Positions 54,442-64,000 of a DNA stretch of 64,000 nucleotides are shown here, piece after piece (position 1 is the stretch's first letter; each line of letters begins with the position of its first letter). The stretch is from Lichina pygmaea. Taxonomy: Eukaryota; Ascomycota; Lichinomycetes; Lichinales; Lichinaceae. Both the position numbers and the translations under genes were made by a program. The DNA lies in contig OY730171.1 in assembly GCA_963422465.1 (NCBI GenBank), forward strand, positions 2,852,001 through 2,916,000. The letters run 5' to 3'. The notes beneath the pieces were generated by a model, which saw only the letters and a list, made by a program, of their open reading frames with translations, was not told where the DNA came from and did no database searches.

Positions 54442-57372
54442 TGGAATCTTATCACCCGGACAGTTGTACTCAAGCGATGAAGAATCGTCTGTCGTTGTAG
54501 TATATGAACATGTGAATTTTGTGGGGGTTGTGACTGGTGCAGTCCCGTACCGTGCCTTCGTAATCTTTCCCTGGTAGGTTACTGTACGGAGTACCGATGT
54601 AGCCCGTCCACCTAAGAATCTAACCGCAAATTTCAATCTAGCCAGAGAAGCATTGGAGCCATGGTGGTTTCCTGGTTCAGTCTGCTCCACACATGGTTTC
54701 TTTGAAATTACGTTGCCCGTTCTGTCGATGATGAGAACTGTTTGTCAGAGCCGATGAATAGAGCTACGGTGAAGGATGGCCGTACGTGCAGCACTTCGTA
54801 CGAGTACCGTCGCAGAGTGCCATGGTGCTTTGCGGACCACGTCAAGAACCATGGCCTGTTTGGTGCTATGGGCGCTGGGTGGAGCTATAGATATTTAATC
54901 TCTACGCTCCTTGTCTTTCTCAACTCTCCACCACATCGTCTTCTCTCCATGGCCATGCGGGTCTAGACCTGCAGACCATCTGAGGCTAGTCTCAGGATCG
55001 TTGACATCAGACGTCAAGACACCGGCACGTGTGCGTACGGCCAGATAGGTCGCGGCCAAGTAGATGTACGTTACAGGGTCCGAACACTGAGCTACCAAAT
55101 CGGTCATGGTCGCAAGGAAAGATGGGGTGGATTGAAGCGAGAAAAGAGCGGCGAGGGTAGGGCAGAGGTCTAAGGCTCATGATCTCAACTGGGAGATGAT
55201 GACTGTAGGTCCTTGATTTCTGGCTGATCTAACATGTGTTTCCTTGCTCCACATGTTCGTTTTTAGATGGCCCAACAACCATCAACCCTCAATATCCGCG
55301 TACGAGTAGAGTGATTATGTTCAGGCACCTGTTCAGGAGATGGGCCCGGCAGGAGTTCACTCTCCTTGGCACTGCCACTATCATGAGGGGGCCAACCTCG
55401 TGATTTGGGCAGAGATCATCGTCTGCCAGCGAGGAATATTCCTGACAGCATCTGATGGTACGTCGGGTGTGCTGCGGTCCCGGACGGCTAGATAGAGCTG
55501 TCCTGCTCAACACGACGGCTGGGTACAGAAGTCCAACTCCGACGCCACCTCTCAGCTGCGAAGACGGTCCCCCTCCCACATCTCTCGGTGATATCCAGCA
55601 GCACTTGGTAATCCTGCGTCTACCATACTTGGTTCATGTTTCCACTGAGCTCGGTGCCTGCCTTGACATCCTTTCTCAAGTCGGCCTGACCAGTTGTAGT
55701 AGATGGTACAGTAGGTCGGTGACCCTCGTTGGAGTCGGATGTATCGGTCACACTGCCACATGCTAACCATTACTCTTCTACCAAGTGCACTCGTACCGTA
55801 TAGAAGGCAGTCTCCGAAACCCTAGCTAGAATTTCTCCCAACAACAACATCCTCATCTCCTGCTGCGCCCACAAGCGTCCGGATTAAATCAGCCTTGGCC
55901 CTCGGACTGTTGATCACGAGTAAAGGAGTGAGAGACAGCGACACCTTGGCCCGTCGTCGATTCCAAACGCCATAGACGTGGGAGATGAGTCGACGTCGCA
56001 CTCGTGTTCTGCGACATGTCACTTGCCCTTCCAGACCGGTGGCCTCTCCTCGTGCCCGGGCACCGACGAACGGATGAAGTTGTACGTATGTATACGTATC
56101 GTACTGACCTCGGCTCGGATCGGGGCTTTTTTTTGGGGATGGCTCAGCCACGTGAGGCTTAGAGCAAGAGGCATAACTCGTAATCAGCGGCAAGTGATAC
56201 ACACCTGCCGTCCCTCGTCTCTCCACTGCCTCCCTTCCTCGGTATCAGGCCGGATATTGGAAACTTGGCCTGTTTGGGACAAGCGTCAAAGCTGCATCTA
56301 TCGTACGGGCACGACAGGGTGACCTACCGTACGAAGGTACTTATGTGCCTATCAATCAGGCGAAGAGCAACAGCCGTCAACGAGAACGGCGGACGAGGTT
56401 CTCTCCAGGCCCGCCCAAGGCCTCTGGAGCCCCGTGGGCCCTCAGCTCTTAGGGGCTCCTGGGCACCCATGGCCTGCACCGTACGAGTTGTACGTAGTTG
56501 CCGGATCAACAGCCACCGAAGGATCCCTAATCGGCGGAACGGACTCCTTCAAACGCCTAATTTTGGCGGAACTGCAGTCGTTGTCATCATTGCCGCCACT
56601 TTCGGTCCCCAAGTGACATTTTCAAAAATCAAAAGCAGTGGAGAAGGCCGCAGAGCAAACAAGCGTCTTCCCTCAGTCTTTTTTTCTCGCCCTCTTTTCC
56701 TCTCTCTCTTACGGTCATATCTCACGACTGATTACGGTATCCCATACGATCCGGCATCACCCGGCAGGTCTACCACCGCGACCACCACGAAACGCAGCCG
56801 CTACGACCGTCGCCGTCGATCCGTCCTCGTCGCCATCGGTCGTATCAATTCCATCGGCTTGCCTTCAGGTCGAGACCATCTGGCCTCATCCATGCCTTCA
56901 CCTGGTCTTTCGAGCACCGCAGCAGCAGAGAACATCCACGTCAGCTAGCATCTTTTGCTACGCCACCACTACCCGCGACGGCTCGGAGGACCCCCTTCGT
57001 CTTCGGTTGAGACCATGTCTTTACCGCCCTAATTCCACTGCGGATCGTGTCGAGGAAGCCACGCAGCGAGCGTTGATCGACCTCCGACAGCGTGGACGAC
57101 GCCTCGGACGCCCACCTTTTTGCCTGCCTCAAGTCGGCCGCTCGACGGTGAGGGTTCAGGTTCCACAGCGCCGGTATCTTTTGGAATGCCTAGACCAGAG
57201 CGAGAGCGCTATTGAACCGGCGCTCACCTTCGCCTCCCCACCGTCTTGTGGAAGTCCGGTGGCCCCTTCCGCACCGTGCAGTCGAGGGAGTCTGTGATCC
57301 GCTGAAGGGATCAGCCGGGAAATTCCCGATCCGACTCCGGTCTCGCTGAGGCTTGCCATCACCCGGCCCAGC
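54442..57372. other. Long spacer and leader upstream of the LAMMER kinase
   Basis: Nearly 3 kb hold no supportable protein gene. The last about 700 bp (56640-57372) are GC-rich with several short frames, and could be a long 5' UTR with upstream ORFs, which is common for fungal signalling kinases. GTAC words cluster at 54560-54600 and 56085-56110. Confidence 0.45.
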
Positions 57373-59917
57373 ATGTCCACGCCCTCGACCGCGACGGCGG
57401 CGAACCCACCTCACCATCTCCACTACGGTTACTCACATCACCAAGGCTACCATCACCAAGGGGCGGTCTACAATCCCAACTCCGCAGGTTTTCTGAGCGA
57501 CTCGTCGCTTCTCAGCAACGTCCATTACAGTTACCATTCCCACCAGGCCCCAGGGACGGGGGCGGCGGCCGCGGGCTCGAACCCCGGCTCCAGAACTGTC
57601 ACCCACGGCAACACGATGCCGAGGCACGCTCGACAGAACCCGGGCACGACCGCCCCGCAGAGCTCGTCCGCCGCGACGACGTCGAGAAAGCGGCAGCGGG
57701 CTCCCGACTGGAGAGAGTTCTACAAGAACGGCCTGCCGAAGGAGGTCATCGTCATCGATGACGACGACGACGAAGACGACGACGGCGGCCACGAGCCGAC
57801 GGCCTCCTCTTCGGCTGCACGTCAGCGGCAGAAACAAGCTCCCGGCGACGGTCGTCAACGGCCGGTGGCCCAGGCTCAGGTGAACGGCGTCGGCAACACC
57901 AGCAAACGACGGAAGGTGGACCCCTTGAGGAACGCGTACGATCCCGTCCACCAGGCCCAGCTCGCGAATCCCGCCGTGCCTGCCTCCCACGCCGGCGGCT
58001 CCGCCAGCACCAAGACCATGTCGACCGATCGCACCGCCTCGGCCGTCAACACGACGGCGCCGACGTCCATGGGCTCGCATCACTCTCAGTCCGGCCTCGG
58101 CCAGGCTCGCTACGACGATGGCCAGTCGACGGGCCAGAAGCGCAAGCGGACGAGGAACCAGCTGGCCGAGGAGGCCAAGAGGATGGAGATGGAGCGGCAG
58201 GGTGACGCGTACAGCGATTACTTCCCGCCGCCGAAGCCTCCGATCAAGGCGAAGGACGTCTATGTCTCCGTCGTGCACGACGTGGGTGTTTCCCCTCCCG
58301 GTCGCCGCCTGGGCCCGACCGTCGCAGCGACTGACGTGCCTCCGTGCCGCAGCATTCGCCTCAGAGGAACCAGACCGTCGACGATGAGGACGGACATTAC
58401 ATCGTGAATCCCGATTCGGACCTCACCGACCGATGTACGTGTGTCGATTCGTGTCGTCTCTCTCGTGTCGGGCGACGCCCAGCGGCTGACTCCTCCCTCT
58501 CCTCTCAGACCAGATCTGCCGGCTTCTGGGTCAGGGTACCTTTGGCAAGGTGGTCGAGGCGTACGATCGCCGAAAGCGGGTCCAATGCGCCATCAAGATC
58601 ATCCGCTCGGTCCAGAAGTACCGGGACGCCTCGCGGATCGAGCTGCGGGTGCTGTCGACCTTGGCGTCGAACGACCGCGAGAATCGAAACAAGTGCATCC
58701 ATCTCCGCGACTGCTTCGACTTCCGGAACCACATCTGCATCGTCACCGATCTCCTGGGCCAGAGCGTCTTTGACTTTCTCAAGTCGAATCAGTTCACGCC
58801 CTTCCCCAACAGCCACATTCAGAGTTTCGCGCGTCAGCTGTTCACGAGCGTTGCATGTGAGTCGTCCTCCGAAGGCCCTCCCCCAGGAGGGGGGCGGGGT
58901 GAGGCAAGAGACAAACTCTCGTCGGGCGGTTTCCCGTGTTCGTGTAGAGGCCCGATGCTGACCGTCGCTATCGGCCGCAGTCCTGCATGATCTGAACCTC
59001 ATCCACACCGATCTGAAGCCCGAGAACATCCTGCTCGTCGACGGCGGCTACCAGACCTTCACTTACAGCCGGCCCATCCCGTCCTCGTCCACGACAATCA
59101 GCCGCACGGCCCGCCAACGCAAGGTGCTGCTCGACACCGAGATTCGGCTCATCGACTTTGGTTCCGCCACGTTCGAAGAAGAGTACCACTCGTCGGTCGT
59201 CTCGACGCGGCACTACCGCGCTCCCGAGATCATCCTGGGTCTTGGCTGGAGCTTCCCGTGCGACATCTGGAGCATCGGCTGCATCCTCGTCGAGTTCTTC
59301 ACCGGGGACGCCCTCTTCCAGACGCACGACAACCTCGAGCATCTGGCGATGATGGAGAGCGTCTGCGGTGGCAAGATCGACTCGCGCCTGGTCCGACAGG
59401 TGTACCAGACCGGGCGGGGTCACGGGGGGAACCCTGCAACCAAGTATGACTCGAGAGCGCCTGTAGCTGGCCCGTCGCGATGGTGCCTCGCGCTGACGTC
59501 TCCGCGCGCGCCCAGGTTCTTCGTGAAACATCAGCGACTGGATTACCCAAACAGCGAGACGACGAAGGCGTCCAAGAAATATGTCAAGGCCATGAAGAGG
59601 CTTCAGGTAAGCGGACCTTGAACGACGGCATCTCGACCGTACCCTGACACACAGTTCGTCCTGCGCAGGATATCATCCCGGCCACGACGCGATTCAACCG
59701 CCAATTCTTGGATCTCCTGCGTCGGATTTTCCTCTATGATCCCGCTCAGCGGATCACGGCCAAGCAGGCGCTGCAGCATCCGTGGTTCAAGGAGACGACC
59801 ATCGACGACGGCTCGGAGGCTGCACGGATCCGGATGAAGCGGGAACGGGAGAAAGCGGCTGCGGCGGCGGCGGCGGCGGCGGCGTCAGGGAACAACGGAC
59901 AGCGGTATCAACGATGA
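57373..59917 (+). CDS. KNS1: LAMMER (CLK/Kns1/Lkh1) dual-specificity kinase
   Basis: Six exons, 57373-58281, 58353-58434, 58509-58856, 58981-59443, 59516-59606 and 59669-59917, encode 713 residues, all junctions in phase. LAMMER kinases phosphorylate Ser/Thr/Tyr, including SR splicing factors and, in yeast, TORC1 outputs. The first 300 residues are His/Ser/Gly-rich and acidic (a seven-aspartate cluster) with KRKRTR basic patches. The kinase domain has the glycine loop GQGTFGKV, Lys in [21 protein letters not shown] and STRHYRAPE. The family motif reads [11 protein letters not shown] in place of EHLAMMERILG. The C-terminus ends with an alanine run coded by GCG repeats (59866-59883). Confidence 0.95.
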
Positions 59918-61828
59918 TCGGATAGAGGTCGTTCTCGTCTGTCGAGCATTTCCCGTTTGCCAGCGCAAGGTCGGGAAAGGGGCGTATCGGAGCGAGCAGT
60001 CCACCGTCCGTCGCGATCAACGTGAAGGAAGCGTGTAAAAGTGGACGGGTTTTCCGAGACGCCGTAACCGAGAGCAATCTCCACGTGGCTTATGTGACTA
60101 TCTTGGGCGTACGGCGATGTCAAAATCTGGCATGACGCGGCGGGCGCGGGGGGCATGATATCGCGCGATGAATGGACTCGCTTCTCCTTGTACTGCTTAG
60201 CAATTGAGCATGGCTAGACACGAATCGGACGACTCGCGGGCTTCTCAATGGGACGAGGGACGTCGTGCTGGGACTGTACCGTACGTACGTACGTCTCGTC
60301 AGAATCGCAATGCTCCTACTCGTAATCGCTTGTTCCGTCCTTGTCCGGAAGATGATGATGATGGTGGTGACGAAGAAAATTCTTGCACGAGAGATGAAGG
60401 AAGGGCTGTCCTCTGGGCTTTGGGAGCCCGACGAGATCGAACTTGATGTCAGTTCAATCCAGCTCCATCCAGCTCCATCCAGCTCCATTGACGTCTCGTC
60501 ACTGGCTGATTACTGAAGGTGAACTGGTATCTTGGCTTGCTGCAGGTTGTCCTGTCTGTTCGTATGTTCAGGGGTCCGTTGGTCTGTTTAGTCATATAGC
60601 TGCTGTCTATGTTTTTAGATGTGTGTCCTTTCTCTGTCTGTTTATTCATCGATTCATCCATTCGTCGTCTGGGTGTTCATCTGTTCATGTATCCATTCAA
60701 CCATTCAACCATTCATCTATTCTTCATCCATCCATCCATCCATCCATCCATCCATCCATCCATCTATTCTTCATCCATCCATGCCAATTCCAAACAGCCA
60801 ATCAATCAACTCAACCCATTCCATCTCACAGGTCTACAGTAAGCCTACAGCATATCTCGACCTAGGCATTCGCCCAAGATATTTTACCCCAACATACCCA
60901 AGCTAGTGATGACCACTCTGTACAGCAACTTACTGGCTGTAGCCACCGCTACACATAATCCGGCAACCCCACTATAACCTCTTGAACAAGACACTGACTT
61001 GTATAGATGATTCCTTACCATCATCATCATCATCGTCATCATGACCATCCACAAAAGTTCCAGCACGGAAATATCGACTGGTGTTGAAAAGAGTGGAACT
61101 AGGAGAGAGAGCCTATGATAATGACGTGTGTGTATCTTGCAATGCTCTGGATTACACAAAAGAAGTATCCTTCACCTCTGTCTGTGGTCATTTAGGACCA
61201 TCAGAAGGTCTCGGTGGTTGATTCCCAGCTTTGATTCCCAGTCCCCGCTGATTCCTAGGCGACGGAGTCTACGGTGTAGTCTAAGAGGTCTGCGGTCGGC
61301 CTATCGATCATCGATCCGTTCATCCATCAATGGGATGGAAACATAGACTGTTGACAACGACCAAGACTACCACAACCAAGTACCTCGATACGGTATCGCA
61401 TTCTTAGTCCTGCTTCACCTTGTGAGACTCGGCGCCACAATATCTCGCCCTTATTAAGTGGTAAGGTACGGAAGTAACATCTTCCCCCGTGCTGGGCCAC
61501 ACGACGGCACCTTTCGCGATGCAGATGGCGCGATGTAGAAAGGGTGCTGTAAAGTGATGGGAGTCGGTCCACGTTCCCGTGTCGCCGCGCTGCATGCAGC
61601 ACAGTAGGTGTCTGTCGTGCCTGTCCAACCGATAGCCTCCCCCGAGAGAAAGAGAAAATGGAGAGGCTCCCGGACCGAAGGGGGAAAGAAAAAGACAGTG
61701 CAAGTGACGGAGGAAAACTGGTTGAATCAAACAGAGGATGGAAGAGACACTCCCCCGCGTCTTCCATCCCCCCGATAAACACACGACTGACCAAAGAAGG
61801 ATGTAAGAAGAGGGTGAGACGGGGAAGC
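59918..61828. other. Convergent spacer with simple repeats
   Basis: No gene is seen. It holds an (ATCC)n run at about 60727-60763 amid ATTC/CATC-rich text (60640-60800), a triplicated CCAGCTCCAT (60456-60487) and a TCA run (61018-61040). A TACGTACGTACGT palindrome lies near 60280-60296. Confidence 0.6.
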
Positions 61829-64000
61829 TCAGTTCCTCCTGGTCCAGAGCGGAGCGACGGTCTCGACGGCGCGGTCGACGACGGCCTGGACTCGATCTCG
61901 GAAGGTCCGGTTCGGGCATTCGACGTCGAGGTCCTCGAGCCAGACCCTGGCGACGTGCTTGTCGACCACGATCTCGATGCCCGGCACGGGGATGCCGAGC
62001 TCATGCAGCCGCTTGAGTTCTTGGGCCGCGGCCTCGTCCGTGGCTTCCTCCTCGGCTTCCGCTTCGGCGTCGGACCTTCGGCTGTCGCCGTGGGGTTGGA
62101 GAGGGGCGTCTTTGCTGCCGGTACGTTCGCCCTCGGTTGGCACGTCAGCGCTGACGGAATCCGCGCCGCGCGAAGCCATGTCCTTGGACGACGACGACGC
62201 CGCCAGGTTCGAGTCGTACGTCAACCTCGGCCGCGTGATCGGCGAGATGTTCGTGCCGAACTGCGCTTCCAGGAACATGAAAAGCCTGTCCAGTCTCTCT
62301 TGCGGCGTGATGTCGGCATGGTAGTTGCGCTTGGCGGTCTTCTCGTGCGAGTGCTGGTGCGGGTGCGAATACTTTGCCGATTCTGCAATGGGCACATGAT
62401 AGATCGTCAGGATGACAGGATCTTTATACGTGCTAGCGACGGAGAGGATCCCGCTGGAAATACTCACGCTTGACCGCCGCGGGGCTGCTCTCGGCTGCGA
62501 AGAGCACCGCCATCACAGCGTCGGCAATGCCGTCGTTGAGCATGTTCCCCTCCCATTCGACTTCAACCTGCCCGCGCTCTCCATATCGGACCGTGATGCA
62601 TCCCATGACCAAGTAGGATATCGTGCGCCCAGCGTGGAGGGTAACCGGTGCGCGGCTCGAGCCGTGGCCATTCGTCAAGGCCTTGCTGTCCGCCGAGACA
62701 GCATGCCCACCCTCGGGAATCTCCTCGATGGCGCCAAAGGTGCTTTCCAACGCCCACTTGACGAGACCGATGCCGGCTGCGCTGAGGGTGAGTCGCTGCC
62801 TGCACGCGATGGTCGTTGTCGTCAAGCCGGCAAACTCTCTCAAGTCCTCGGCCGCCATCAACGACATCTTGAAGTCGTTCTGAACCAATACACCGGTGAT
62901 GAGCCTTGAGTCCGCGTTTTCCGGTGACCCTTTCGACGATGACGTCGACGACGACGACGGCGGCGGCATCTGAGCAAGCTTGCCGACGACCTTTGCGATC
63001 TTATCCGCTCGGAAGGGAATCCTCAACTCCTCGCAGTTCTTCGGGCTGTAGATCTTGACCTTGTCCTGTTCGCTCTTGTCCGCGTTGAGGCTCAGCAGCT
63101 TTGACTTCAGACGCATCATGTTATGCTGCTCGCCGTGAACGAGGATCTGAAGCACCCAACCGCATTCAGCCGTCTCCTCTCGACGGAATCACTGAAAGGG
63201 GAAGGAGAGCCTACCACGACAGGCGAGGATACTTCCTCGATGAAGGCCCGGTTCTCCGGTCCATCGACGTGCGCCGCGAAGCTGAACTCTTGTACCGTAC
63301 ATCGACGGGGGATCATGATCTTTTCGGCCTCTCCGCCCCCAAGTGGCCCCCGCATTCGACCCGCTGTTATCGCACGAGACGTCATCACCGCCGGAATCTC
63401 CTCGGGCTCCATGACAAGCTGCTTGGCCATGGTGCCCTCGACCGAATAGCCTGTGATGATGACTCCGTTCTTGGGGTCGGGCGCCCATCGTTCCAGCAAT
63501 TCTCGCGACACGCCGCTCTGAAGCATGCCAGGGCTTGCCAGCATGACGCATCCCCCAACGTCCTGGAACCGCTCGAGGTTCTTCAGACTCCGGACGTACT
63601 TCAGGTCCCAAGGACCGGCTTGTCCCACGTCCCCAGCGGACTCGACCTCCGCCAACCGCTCGCGAAACAGACGCTTGATATTGTCGTTCATGGCACCAAC
63701 GTACGTCTGGTAGACCACCATGCATTTTCTTGCCAGATTAGAGGCGTAGTAGATGGGGACCTTCTGCAGCTCGGCGTGTCGAGACCAGTACTCGTCCAGG
63801 ATGAGCAGCAGCTCCTGGGCACGCCCGAGCGCAAACACGGGCATGAGGACGCGCCCCCCTCGTTGTAGAACTCCCGTTATCGACTTCATCAAGGACGCCT
63901 CTCTCTCCACCCTCGGAACATGCGACGCTATGCCGTACGTGCTCTCGGTGATCAGCACATCGATCTTGACTCCCTTGGGAACCTCGGCCGGGATCAGATG
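61829..64000 (-). CDS. YSH1: YSH1/CPSF73 mRNA 3'-end endonuclease, N-terminus beyond the window
   Basis: The visible exons are 64000-63215 (open at the window edge), 63146-62468 and 62382-61829, giving the last 672 residues. Ysh1 is the zinc-dependent nuclease of the cleavage and polyadenylation factor. Seen here are the end of the metallo-beta-lactamase fold and the beta-CASP domain: DVLITESTYGIASHVPR, PVFALGRAQELLLILDEYW, GYSVEGTMAKQL, then SFAAHVDG (a metal-site His) and VHGEQHNMMRLKSKL. The CTD follows, with a His-rich stretch (YSHPHQHSHEK) formed across the last intron. The HxHxDH catalytic motif lies outside, to the right. The C-terminal 130 residues include an acidic, repetitive DAEAEAEEEATDEAAA segment. 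Confidence 0.93.

Noticed and set aside
56265-57297. Two overlapping long plus-strand frames upstream of the LAMMER kinase
   Set aside because: Low-complexity and Ser/Arg/Pro-rich; better explained as a long GC-rich leader.
60640-60800. CRISPR-like array of CATC repeats
   Set aside because: It is a simple tetranucleotide microsatellite without spacers, in a eukaryotic genome.

Overview
The window is genomic DNA of a filamentous ascomycete. Protein genes are split by short (about 45-175 bp) GT-AG introns with CTNAC/CTGAC-like branch points, coding DNA is GC-rich, and the gene content is typically fungal: an APC2 cullin-like subunit, a TAM/LaeA-type methyltransferase, a LAMMER kinase, PIS1, YSH1 and an F-box/JmjC protein. 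The AT-poorer spacers are strewn with GTAC/CGTACG palindromes, a texture I associate with Hypocreales (Sordariomycetes). That placement is an inference; no marker rRNA is present.

Layout, left to right. 0-8.6 kb: gene-poor, with a short LINE copy inside perfect target-site duplications and two small secreted-protein genes on the minus strand. 8.6-15.3 kb: a 671-residue fungal protein of unknown function, a microsatellite-rich spacer, then APC2. 15.9-19.4 kb: a secreted ApoD-like lipocalin, a MITE, and a Vps62-family gene. 20.7-32.5 kb: a dense block with a methyltransferase built from nine exons including micro-exons, a Ctr copper transporter, an F-box/JmjC oxygenase, a KDEL-receptor-family protein with a long acidic tail, a mitochondrial-type NAD(H) kinase and a Cst26/LCLAT-type acyltransferase. 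33.8-37.4 kb: a ubiquitin-like/BAG co-chaperone and the rRNA m5C methyltransferase RCM1. 38.9-48 kb: a gene-poor, repeat-rich accessory region with two secreted cysteine-motif proteins of similar layout, two LINE copies and two MITE families. 48.2-64 kb: core genes again: an ExoIII-type AP endonuclease, a PP2C phosphatase, PIS1, an intron-containing tRNA-Arg, a LAMMER kinase and the 3' two thirds of YSH1, which runs off the right edge.

The genes do not form one obvious pathway. Core genes are housekeeping (cell cycle, RNA processing, lipid synthesis, ER retrieval, redox). The accessory layer is five secreted proteins (four small unknowns and the lipocalin) lying in or beside repeat-rich stretches, as often seen for lineage-specific or host-interaction genes. 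The most unusual items are the ApoD-like fungal lipocalin, the chain of micro-exons in the methyltransferase, a GC-AG intron inside the JmjC iron-binding region, the secreted CxxCxxxC pair, and a set of inverted-repeat elements that includes a 92-bp deletion derivative of an 803-bp element.

All gene models are hand-traced from reading frame, splice consensus and remembered family sequence. No alignment or search was run.
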